Assembly: GCA_963971405.1 (NCBI GenBank)
Contig: OZ020486.1
Span: forward strand, 19,801,419-19,865,418
Length of the DNA stretch: 64,000 bases
Reading direction: 5' to 3'
Source: Psococerastis gibbosa
Lineage: Eukaryota > Arthropoda > Insecta > Psocodea > Psocidae
The notes below the pieces were generated by a model, which did not search any database, was not told the origin of the DNA, and was given only the letters and a program-made list of their open reading frames with translations. Each line of letters begins with the position of its first letter. Position 1 is the first letter of the stretch. Below, one piece after another: positions 54,010 through 64,000 of this stretch. A program made the position numbers and the translations under genes.

Positions 54010-54235
54010 GAGTATATGATGTCAAGACATGTAGAGTAGTGGTCCAGACTCTGACTTTCACCCGAAAGGTTGTTGGTTCGAGTCCTACACTTCCTACATT
54101 TTCTGGCCATGCTTCGGAGGGCATGTAAAGCAGGCAGTCCCGGGCTTTCCTAGTTGAGGGTGAGAGAGGGCTTTATAGCCCTAATTCCGCTAGGTTGGCT
54201 TAGTAATAGAAGAAAAAAATTCCTTATTTATTTTT
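54010..54235 (+). mobile_element. tRNA-derived SINE, fullest copy
   Basis: The head reads GTCAAGACATGTAGAGTAGT, GGTCCAGACTCTGACTTTC, then TTGTTGGTTCGAGTCCTACA, with a perfect B box (GGTTCGAGTCC) and a plausible A box (TAGAGTAGTGG). The body is GGAGGGCATGTAAAGCAGGC through GCTAGGTTGGCTTAGTAATA, with an A/T-rich tail. Other copies are 8509-8645, 48490-48650 and 55322-55443. It is transcribed by RNA polymerase III when active and depends on a LINE for movement. Confidence 0.85.
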
Positions 54236-55321
54236 TATTAATTTATTTATATGGGACCTTGACACTTCGAAATCTGAAACTTCTAGTATTTATTTTTTAT
54301 TTAATTATTTTATTAAGATTTAGTACATTAAAATTGATGACTACTTCATACAATATAGCGTCGTAAGAAATTTTTACATTTTGGTACAACAATTTTTCAT
54401 TGGGAACTCAAGTTGCACGCAGCCTAATATAAAATGCATGAAAAAATTATATTTAAAAAAAAAAAATACCTTTAAAATATCATGCATAGTCTTCTACATT
54501 CTACGACTTGAATAGACCAACTAAATCTTAAATAACCTGCAAAAAAAATTAAATAAAAAATGCCAGATTCCATTTTTTTACGTTTTAAACCCTCTTTAAA
54601 TGTGAATTTTCCTATCGGGGTCATGAGAAAAAAAAAAAAATCTGTTTGGAGTACAACAAATTCTGATTTCAACGAGCTTGATATGAAATAATATAAGTTT
54701 TATCAAATTCTAATTAGATGGAAGAAAATTTATGTCGCACTTGTAAATGTCAATCAATAAACGTCCAAAACTAATCACAGAAGCACTGAACACACCACCA
54801 ACAGTACTGATAACCAATACAAGCATCTCACCAACAGCTCTATCGAACCGCTAATTGGTACTGCAGACTCATTATCACTATGTACTGATACCCGAGAGAA
54901 CCATTTTCAACGTTCCGGCAAGGTACACGAAATAAGTATCCCACCCGTTCACGTCGTAGCGTATGAGGTTGATTTTGCTGAGCTCGGAACGTGTACCTGG
55001 TTTTAATAGCTATCATATACTCCACAACGGCCTGACTCCGCAATTACACACACTGTTGTACAGTGCCAAGGTCGGCTAGAAGCCTAGGCATAAAATTGAG
55101 TAGCTAAAACACAGGTTATAACGATAGATTCACAGGAGAAGAAAAAAAGGGAATTTTTATATGGAGAGATGAATTAGAATTTTGGCGGCGCCGTACTGTA
55201 CAATGCTTGTTCACCCCCAAGGAATGCTAAACAGGTAAAGGTAAGAGTGCCACTTAACTAATAATGGCAACTGCTGCTGAACAACGTGTAACAAATCATA
55301 ACGCGTTTAAAATTGAAATCG

Positions 55322-55443
55322 TCGTCAAGACATGTAGCGTAGTGGTACGGACTCTGACTTTCACCCGAAAGGTTGTTGGTTCTTGACCCACACTGGCTAC
55401 ATTTTCTGGCCATGCTTTGGAGGGCATGTAAAGCAGGCGGTCC
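55322..55443 (+). mobile_element. tRNA-derived SINE, 3'-truncated copy
   Basis: It has the head GTCAAGACATGTAGCGTAGT, CTGACTTTCACCCGAAAGGT, a mutated B box (GGTTCTTGACC) and the body to AAAGCAGGCGGTCC. There it passes into a different repeat (GCATTGGAACATGACCGCGC), related to 20350-20425. Confidence 0.78.
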
Positions 55444-55636
55444 ATGCATTGGAACATGACCGCGCCGTCCAGTATTCCTAAAGGAAACATTTCAAACTGT
55501 GGTGGCACGGCCATAGTAAGTGTTTTACCGATACCGTGGCTACTGGCTGTGATTGCGTGTCGTATTTTGAAGGGGTTTTTACGGACGGGCGGGATTAGGC
55601 GGGTAGGCCTACTACCCCGTGATCTCATGGACTTTT

Positions 55637-55745
55637 TGTTTTCCAATGCTTTGTTATGGTCGAAATTTTCGATTTCGAGATTTCAGTGGATTTAAACGCT
55701 TTGAGGTCCCAGAAACCAAAAGTTTTATTTTTTACGAAATGTTCG
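55637..55745 (-). mobile_element. GACA-bearing dispersed element, fragment (copy 7)
   Basis: It contains only the end part: TTATGGTCGAAATTTTCGAT, TTTGAGGTCCCAGAAACC and TTTTTTACGAAATGT, stopping where the GACA tract should start. Confidence 0.75.
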
Positions 55746-56313
55746 AACCCTACCGCCGTTATAACTGTGTATATCAATAAATTCAGTGCTTTGGGAAGGG
55801 GATAGTCGAGGCAACCGTACTGTAACGTTCGGAAAATTATTTCAAATCAAATATATTTTTTTACTGTTTTTCTTGTACAATTTCTTAGTAATGTGGTTCA
55901 GAGGGGCACCTTTGGACATTCCCGTGATGGGCCCCTCAATCTAATCCTAAAATTAAATTAAAATTAAAATAGAGAAAATGTTTAAGTTTAAAAATTTACA
56001 ATCAAATAAAACTAATTACAAAGTCAACAAATTACTTAAAATTAACACGTAGTGCCCTTAGTTGCCATTCATATGGCTCCTTATTGTTTCTGTAATACTG
56101 TGGAGGTTTTGCGAAGTATAGCAATGAAATTTATTTACCATGGAACTACTCATATTACCTACTAGTATTTCGGTAAACTATAGTGATTGATAAATAGGAA
56201 AACATGTACGGGTTGACCCGTACGGATTGTTTACATTATTGGGTGTCGTTCCCGCATAAATTTTGGCCATTGGTACACTGGTACACGACCCATACTTGTG
56301 ACTGGCTACAAGC

Positions 56314-56481
56314 CAGGGCCGTGCCCAGGGGGTGGTCCATGGGGTCCCCCCCCCCCCCGAAATAAATTTTTGTATGTAAACCTGTATGGTTTGAAGAATT
56401 TATCCATTAATTCATTAACAAATTATGTAAAAAAAAATTGGACCCCCCCCCCCCCGAAATCAAAACCTGGGCACAGCCTTG
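56314..56481. mobile_element. Short hAT-like MITE with 8-bp target duplication
   Basis: The ends CAGGGCCGTGCCCAGG and (inverse) CAAGGCTGTGCCCAGG are terminal inverted repeats. The flanks CTACAAGC (56306-56313) and CTACAGGC (56482-56489) form an 8-bp target duplication with one mismatch, the hAT hallmark. Long C tracts sit inside both ends. The element is 168 bp and non-coding. Confidence 0.83.
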
Positions 56482-57884
56482 CTACAGGCGACAATAGGCA
56501 AGCAGAGACAGACATGCATGCCTCGTTCTAACAGGCATGTTGGTGAACGAAACATGATTGGATGTCGCAACTCGGAAATGTCAGTGATTCTTAGCTACTG
56601 TAAGTCATTATTTGAAAGTTAGCTAAGGTTTTGAAAACTACAACATTTTTGAATTAATAGGGCATTGGAAATATTTCAAATAAATTAAAATATTCAAACT
56701 GTCGTATTAAACGTTGAACTACAAACGCACGCTTTGGTAACATAGAAAACAAGAGGTGGGGAAAATTAATAACTTATGGACGACTCCCCAAAGAGATAAA
56801 ATGCAATATAACCTTGTCACTTATCAAAGCACACAAACTATAGACCAACCGCAATGAGCCCCGTGACTTGAGTAACCTATCACAGGTGACGTCAATATTC
56901 GCACATCGTCCCCAAGTCAACATAACTTATTATTAACTCCGGCATCAAGGTCTAAAGGTTGAAGAACCTCAATAGTAAATGGTGGCCCAACATTTAAGGT
57001 TAAGAATGATTTCTCTTCATGACATCGCAGCATTGTTTTATATGGGCCACAGGCTCTGAAATCAAAATTCACGCCCAAACGCTGTAAGTTTAAAATAGCT
57101 ACAGAACTGTGCCTAAGAAGCACTAAGCACGCTGTGACAATGCATTAGAACCGTGAAGATATTTGAACAAAGGTCAAGTCCAAATGTGTTGGGAATTTTC
57201 AAGTAAAAAACAGACCATATCTAAAAGAAAATGTAAACACCTGATTCTGATCCCTGATGTAGATCTAACAAGTTTCAGAAATGGTAAAGAACAACTTGGC
57301 AAGTCCAATAGAAATGGCCAATGAAGGCACGTACGCACGTACAGGCCCGAAGACAGCCAGTTTAGGCTGAAATTCTATAGAGACTGAATGAAGAGGTAGG
57401 TGTGCACACACCCGAAACGGCATATTTAGGGTCAAATTTACTTCGCAATGATGGCAATGAAACCAGGAACCACGCTCATAGTCCCAATGCCTTCTTCGTC
57501 GCAAATCAGATCTTTCAGCATACATAGCCGGTTTACTTTTACTATAGGGTAATTCAAAGCACTAACCGTTTCAAGGTTTTCAAAATTAACCGTTTGAAAC
57601 CGTGTAGGGCTACTGGAACGGCTATCTATTGTATATAAATATGACGTTTTATAGGGAAGGTGGAGGTAAAGACCCGCACTTTACAGTCGAACTCACCTCA
57701 CAATTTATTATATATATATATATTATATTTTACAGTTAAATCCTTTAGCCACTAGTCAACCAGCTGAGGCCTTTTCACATTGAATCAGCCAAAAAGAAAG
57801 AAGAAAATATCACTAGGGCTGCTGATCAAGACCTTCTGACCTAAACGTAGCTACAAATACGAGGCTTTGTGTTACGACAGAAGG

Positions 57885-58265
57885 CGCCCATTCCATCGAC
57901 CGGCTAGGGCTATTTCCAAAAACGGTGACGTGGTAGCAGACATTCAAGACTTAGGTGGCGTTTCCACCGACCTCGCATTGCAGAATGCAAATGTCATTGA
58001 CGGAAATTAGAATTTTTCTTTTTATAGAAATCTATTAAAATGTTTGTACGTAACATATCCCATGACGCCATTTTTTAATTTTAGTTTGTTTGTTTGTGAT
58101 TTTACTGTATTATCATTGATCAATTTTAACTATGGCATGGAGGAAAATAAACATTTCCGTCAATTCTGCAATGCGAGGTCGGTGGAAACCCCGCCTGAGT
58201 CTTGAATGTCTGCTACCACGTCACCGTTTTTGGAAATAGCCCTAGCCGGTCAATGGAATGGGCAC
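57885..58265. repeat. Palindrome with a MITE at its centre
   Basis: The outer arms at about 57888-57953 and 58197-58262 are near-perfect complements (GGCTAGGGCTATTTCCAAAA, GTGACGTGGTAGCAGACATT). At the centre, 57954-58195 is bounded by GGTGGCGTTTCCACCGACCT and its inverse (GGCGGGGTTTCCACCGACCT), the same end type as the MITE at 12584-12728. The whole can fold into one hairpin of about 380 bases. Confidence 0.85.
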
Positions 58266-58766
58266 CGAAGCAAAAACACGCACATGTTAATACCCACTGT
58301 CAGTTCTTCGTCATCAAAGTAGAGGAAGTCTTTTTCGTCCCCGCACCTTTAAACACACTCGATGCCGATTTTGTAAAATTGTAATTAGAATCCACCATCT
58401 TCAGTCGTATCAATATACTGAATCCTGCGACACCCTAATTTCAGCAATCGGTTGATTATATCTAGGGCGAAATCTCCCGGCAAAAGCTCACCATTTTTTG
58501 CATCATAGCTTCAAATAAAATTAGAAACAATGCCTTTGCCACGGTATCAGATTAATTCGGTACACCCCACCGCCCTTAGTCAAGAACCACTAATATTTTT
58601 CACCAAACGCCACTCTCTCGAAAAGCTTTCGAATTGTGCCATGATCACGCTTCGAATTTCAGTATTTAGAGGTCATATTTAAAAAAACTTCGTTAAGTAA
58701 GTGCTTTACTAATTTTTGATAAGTAAAAATAAACTATTCTTTTGGTCATGGTAAGGAGCGCAGTCA

Positions 58767-59848
58767 AAAGAACCGGTCCGAGTTTACTCGAACATGCTTT
58801 CCAAATTTTCAAAATTAGTAGATAGAGAAAATGAGTAATTTCATGGTAAACAATTTTCCTATGGTTAAATTTCCGATATCTCGGGGGGGGGGGGGGGGGG
58901 GGGGTTGTCCACCTGACGTCACTGGAGGTGAGGTAAATTCTAGATAGGTCAGACACATTACCACACAGCAATACTAGCAGGGCACGCAATGCATTTGAGC
59001 ATGAATTTTCAATCATTTTTTCAAAAAAACATTTTTTTTTACAAAACCAAATGCTTTTCTGGGAAAGCAACCTGTCCGGTTTCCTTACTCAATTTAACAC
59101 CTAAAACATGCCTGAAGGTAGAAATCATCGACAGAAAGGTTTCGCAGAAAAATTATTTTTTAGTCATTTTTCATTATAATTTAGTTATTTTATTTTTTTA
59201 CCCCCAGAAGCTAACTATCAAGGGGTAAGCGACCCCCCGCATTTTATCAACATTAAGAACGACTAGAATATATGTGAATTTAAAAGAAGTCATTGGAGCC
59301 GTTTTTGAGAAATAATTTTTTAGAGAAATTAAAACACATACAACACAGTAATAATGGCAGGGCAGGCAATGCATTTCAGCGTGAAGTTTCTATCATTTTA
59401 AAAAAAAAAATTTTTTGCGCAAAAGCAAATAGTTTTTTGGGAAAGCCAACTGTCCGGTTTCGTTACTGAACTTAACACCTAAAACATGCCTGAAGGTAGA
59501 AATCATCGATAGAAAAGTTTCGCAGAAATATTATTTTTTAGTCATTTTTCATTAAAATTAAGTTATTTTTATTTTTTTACCCCCAGAAGCAAACTATCAA
59601 GGGGTAAGCGACCCCCCGCATTTTATCAACATTAAGAACGACTAGAATATATGTGAATTTAAAAGAAATCATTGGAGCCGTTTTTTAGAAATAATTTTTT
59701 TTGACGTTTTTTTGGAGTTTTTTGAGAATGAAACCCCCCCAAATTGAGTCAGCCCCAAATAAAAAAAATGGTCTCGAGGTACAATTTTGTGAACCTACAT
59801 GCCGAATTTCATCAAAATCGACCGAGTAGTTTGCCCGGAAATCTACGC

Positions 59849-59882
<34 letters not shown>

Positions 59883-60017
59883 GGACAGACATTTTGTAAA
59901 AACCACTTTTTTGGGTTCCTGGGACCTTAAAACGTGTAAATCCGTTGAAATCTCGGAATCGAAAATTTCGACCGTCACAAAGCTTTCCTTATACTACGTA
60001 TAAATTGGAAAGCAACA
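58767..60017 (+). mobile_element. GACA-bearing dispersed element, copy 8 (internally duplicated)
   Basis: Full family ends are present (AAGAACCGGTCCGAGTTTAC to ATAAATTGGAAAGCAAC), but the copy is 1251 bp because about 370 bp in the middle occurs twice: roughly 58960-59330 and 59335-59700, each with CACACAGCAATA-like, CCTGAAGGTAGAAATCATCG and GGGGTAAGCGACCCCCCGCA blocks. The second GACA tract is interrupted. Confidence 0.87.
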
Positions 60018-60043
60018 ATAATCTTACCAAGACTAGCCGCACA

Positions 60044-60119
60044 CAGGGGCGGCTCGTCCATAAGGGCACTGGGGCTACAGCCCTCCCATAATTTTACAGG
60101 CAAACAAAGCAATTTCCTT

Positions 60120-60164
<45 letters not shown>

Positions 60165-60755
60165 TAATAATATACTATTCTGAAGAAAAATGCAACTGCT
60201 ACAATTCGGCTATGCCATGTGCGTGCTCTGGGCAACTTGGGGCAATTTTCAATTTAGCCCCGGGTCGCCATGGCAACCGAGTCAGGCAAAAGTTAAGAAG
60301 ATCGTTCGCACCATTGAAAAGGTGTACACAACTTTTCTCTTATGGACCTTGCAATGCAATTCATGCCATATGCATTTTTACATGGGCAGCGGGGCAGCGC
60401 CCCAAAAATGACTTTAAATGTTTCGTATTGATAATAACGTTGAATATTGGTATTTTTTTAAAATCATAATTATAAGAGTTATTTTTGAGAAGAGTTTCAC
60501 TATTTTGTCATGACTGATGATTATTATAAAATTTTTCAAAGAAGAATTTTTGACTAGGGAAGTCAGGTTCTGCCCAACGGGCAGGCAGGGTAATGTAAAC
60601 AAATATTACAAAAATGTAAAGAGCGAGTGATAGACTTGTTTGCTACATCGAAATGCCGAAGAATCTATTTGATATTCAAGTAGTGGTAAGTTATATGCTA
60701 TTACTTTATTACAATTCGTTGCCCCACCATTTTGATACACCACGAGCCGCCACTG
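60044..60755. mobile_element. Non-autonomous hAT-like element with exact 8-bp target duplication
   Basis: The ends CAGGGGCGGCTCGT and (inverse) CAGTGGCGGCTCGT are terminal inverted repeats. GCCGCACA occurs directly on both sides, at 60036-60043 and 60756-60763, an exact 8-bp duplication typical of hAT transposons. The element is 712 bp with no transposase. It holds an (AAT)n microsatellite at about 60121-60173. It sits 26 bp right of the GACA-bearing element. Confidence 0.92.
60121..60173 (+). repeat. (AAT)n microsatellite
   Basis: An almost pure AAT repeat of about 16 units lies inside the hAT-like element. Confidence 0.95.
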
Positions 60756-60763
60756 GCCGCACA

Positions 60764-62114
60764 GCTTCCATATTTTGTGGTAAATATCAGGCGGGTAGTG
60801 CGTGGCTTCCTCCCGTGCCCCCCCCCCTCCCCCTGCAAGAACGGGTTAGGGATATATAACTACAATGATTCAGAAATAAAATTCTTTTCCACGGAAATGC
60901 TGTAGGTCGCTGCAGTAAGTGTTGTGATGGCCTACTCAATGAGTACATGTCCAATAATGTCAAACATGGTCCAGCAAAAGCAAACGTGACGTTGTAGAGA
61001 ATAGACCACAGTACTCCAACTTCCCAGCTCCTCGTCGGTAAGATGAAATTGCGATAAGAATGATGTAATCCACAAGCCCGTCAGGCCAACTTGACTCTTG
61101 ACAATTACCAGAGCTGTTTCGAATCTTACTATAGTGCATTGTATTATGCTCAACTGTAGAGAGACTCGACTATAACCGAATTCAATGGTTTAACAAATTG
61201 ATGGAGAGTTCGTGAAGCACAGGCGGTGGCATACCATAGGGCAGCGGTTAAGACTATATTGTTTTAGGGCTTTGGTTCTAAGCCATAAAAACATCCCTAG
61301 CTGCTGAAGCTCATTAGGGTTGGATTCAGCACAGGAATAAAAAACATATACAGTCCATATACTGCATAATAGTAATGCAGTTGTTTAAAATATGACGACA
61401 AAAATTCGTCTTGTTGTTCGAACAACTAATTTCTGTTCTTTGTTACATCTACTAGCATAAACATAGGAAGAAAATATATTACAAACTATGGTTTATTATT
61501 ATTTTATTATTGCACTTAGATGTGGCGATCATCTGAATGACATAATGTACATGTATGATTCAAACATATCCTTATCGCCGAACGGTCAAAAGCACTACTT
61601 CATTCATATCATAAGCACACCTGGGTTACCAAGGTGCGATAAGTACCTGGATGTTTGACCATTATTAGCCATTGTTAAACAATAATAAAACGGAAAGGCG
61701 CGGTTGGCCTATGAAGAGCGATGACTAAACACATGACGTAACCGCGGCTAATAATGCATACTATCATGACAAATTCAAACAGAGGCCTCCTGCAGAATAA
61801 CTACAAAGATAAAACAGCTGAGTGGCAGCAATTAATTCCATTTATTCCCGTATAAATCTCGTTACACAGTGCTGTGTAATAAACACTTACCTATAAAAGA
61901 AGGTAAACCTCTTAATGGAAAGTTCATACATGATTATTATGATAAGATGATGCCTTCTTGGCTTCACACTAGACAGAAGTCAGAACTGAACTTTCCAGAC
62001 GTGCGAACTTGTACTACGTATAGAATCGCCCCCCCCCCTCCCGAAAAAAACGTGGTAACGAGCCTGTTGAAAATAATACGTACTTATTGTCTGGCGCTAG
62101 CCTAAACAACCTAC
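60764..62114. other. Stretch with no recognised gene
   Basis: A weak tRNA-like head lies at about 61216-61290 (CATAGGGCAGCGGTTAAGAC and GGTTCTAAGCC), possibly a third SINE type. Otherwise it is AT-rich unique DNA. Confidence 0.45.
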
Positions 62115-63080
62115 TGTGGCGGAGTGGAAAATACTTGTAGCTATTAGCTACCTTGCAAAAAAAGAATATTATTGTTTTGTTTTTAAAAATGCTCGACAGT
62201 GCCGGATTAACCCCTGGGGGGCCGGGGGCACAAGATATGGGGGGCCGTGGGTGCAAACCAGAGGGAGGCGGACGAGGGGGCCCCAGACAGAGGCGGTCCC
62301 AGACCTCATAAAAGGGGGAGGCACTTGCCAGTGGCGTAACGACAGGTTTTCGAAGGTGTGGTATAATTTGGTGCCTCTGCACCCATTTTCATAAACGTTG
62401 CTCAGGAGACAGAGGGCTTAAATATTGGGGTTTTCCACATTTTGAGAGCAAGAAAGCTTACCTACACATTACAAAGAATCAATATAATTATGGACAAGGG
62501 GGCCCGGGGGTCTCCCCCGGGAGAATATTTTAGAAAAATAGGGTTGAAATGGTGAGGTTTTACGCATTTTGAGAGCAACAAGTCTTATATTATATTAGAA
62601 TGAATAAATATACTTGTGGACAAGGGGGGCCCGGGGGTCTAAAATACTGAGGTTTTGCGCATTTTGAGTGCTGTAACACTTAGATTTTAGAGGCAAAGAA
62701 TATAACTGCCTTCCAAAGGGGGGAGGGGGGGCGATAGCAGGTCGCTTCGTCAGCCTCTGGTGCAAGTTGCAACCTCCTCTAAAATTCATAAATCTACCTA
62801 CCAGCATTGCAGGAAAAAAAAATAATAATAACACTACTTCCCGCCAATTTCAAAACTTTTAAATTCTATTTGTTTAAATTTCAATCTTAAAATATCTCAT
62901 TCTGGGGGGGCCGGAATTTTAGGCATTTCTGGGGGGGGCTGGGGGCCTGTGCCCTAAGTGCCCATGGGTTAATCCCAAATAAACAAATCTTATAAACAAT
63001 ATAAAGAGTTTTATTTCAATATTAACAATAATATTCCTTTCTTGCAAGGTAGCTAATAGCTACTTTTCCACTCCGCCACA
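62115..63080. mobile_element. Nested TIR element, TGTGGCGGAGTGG ends
   Basis: The left end TGTGGCGGAGTGGAAAA and its inverse at the right end, with the shared GTAGCTATTAGCTACCTTGC, make arms of about 55 bp. CTAC flanks both sides (62111-62114 and 63081-63084), a possible 4-bp target duplication. Inside, about 62199-62975 is a second inverted structure (GGATTAACCCCTGGGGGG at left, CCCATGGGTTAATCC at right) filled with G-rich tandem blocks (GGGGGGCCCGGGGGTCT, TTTTGCGCATTTTGAGAGC). It appears that one element lies inside another. Confidence 0.82.
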
Positions 63081-63084
63081 CTAC

Positions 63085-64000
63085 CTACCGAATATTAATT
63101 TCTTCCTGAACCACCTTCGGTCATAAGCCGTTGTATTGTAATGTACAAGGAAATATTGTGTTAGTTGAACGGCTATTTTCTAGATTTTTATGAAAATAGG
63201 AGGGGCTCCTCCGTATATATACTGGGGGTTGGGGACAGTCGTTGAGTCGTTAGTAACACAAATCAACCCTAGAAAGTCTGGGTAGGCCACTTATGAACAT
63301 AGCCACCGATCTTTTCTTAGTAGGGATAGTTTGACATGGGATAACACTTAAGATAGTATTTTACTAAAAGTCAGACACCTAATCCATCATTAAAAAAGCG
63401 GTAGGCCTAGTTAAATCCAAAATAAAAATTTTTCGTTGCCTACTTAAATAATTGTCATCCGGATTTTAACCATATACAGGATAGTCAGAGTAGATAGCTG
63501 TCAAATTGTAAAGCCAGCCATAGACACCTAAAGATGAGGGATGTCCCAGCATATTTATTTGAATGAGTGAGTATTAAATACAACTTTACCTAAATAAGTT
63601 TCCGCGGACCCTACTTCATGGGAGGGACTAATACAGTTAATATTAAAAATGAAGTTTACTATTTCTACTGCAGGTTTAATTCGACTTTTGCAGTAGCACG
63701 TATAGCCTAGATCGCAGATAAGCTGGAGATAGCAATGCTCCACGCCCACTTTATTAGGTAATGACATAACTCTTGATACGTTTACTAGCTTCCAACACAT
63801 TCAAAAACTTGAAAATTCGACAATTATAACGCTTATAGGAGCTTATTTAGTCATTACATTGACACCTTTTAAGGGCTGTAGAAGAACGGGTCGGCAAAGT
63901 AGCTAGGTCCTAGGTTTTGATAGCCTGCGTATCATAACTGATATAAGTACACATAGAAGTGAGTGCACTGCGCTAAGTAAAAAAAGTCAGCATGGCTAGA
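63085..64000. other. Stretch with no recognised gene
   Basis: No domain, repeat end or RNA gene was recognised to the end of the window. Confidence 0.45.

Noticed and set aside
56917-57525. Two minus-strand open frames (56917-57123 and 57265-57525) that might be exons of one gene
   Set aside because: No domain was recognised, the sequence between is full of stops, and no convincing splice sites join them. Worth only a homology search.

Overview
Eukaryotic nuclear DNA, AT-rich, with long introns and dense, mostly dead, dispersed repeats. The encoded LIM/villin-headpiece protein fits the insect Unc-115 branch of the actin-binding LIM (abLIM) family, so an arthropod, probably an insect, is likely; species cannot be told from sequence alone. 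Nothing looks bacterial, and I found no CRISPR array, rRNA or functional tRNA gene.

Layout. 1-929 is the integrase end of a Ty3/Gypsy-type LTR retrotransposon that enters from outside the window; its 3' untranslated/LTR zone probably fills much of 930-2700. From 6730 to 25590, on the minus strand, lie fifteen exons of an Unc-115/abLIM orthologue, with consistent GT/AG junctions and phases: four LIM domains, a linker, and a C-terminal villin headpiece ending at a stop at 6730-6732. A further minus-strand exon at 50363-51245 starts with a well-placed ATG and ends in a phase that matches the first LIM exon exactly. It probably encodes the N-terminus of a long isoform (1027 aa predicted), making 25591-50362 a single intron of about 24.8 kb.

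That presumed intron holds the most striking structure here: a giant, nearly identical inverted repeat, with arms 30475-34154 and 38347-43726 and a 4.2-kb spacer. Each arm contains a degenerate tandem array with a period of about 139 bp plus a copy of a dispersed GACA-bearing element. The right arm alone carries a later insertion of about 1.45 kb. If the intron is transcribed, its RNA could fold into a hairpin with a stem of about 3.5 kb.

The rest of the window is repeat-rich: seven or eight copies of the GACA-bearing element, tRNA-derived SINE copies, fragments of at least two LINE clades (one with an RNase H tail), several short terminal-inverted-repeat elements including two with hAT-like 8-bp target-site duplications, a nested 966-bp element at 62115-63080, and several foldback palindromes inside introns. 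From 51.3 kb to 64 kb I found no convincing host gene.
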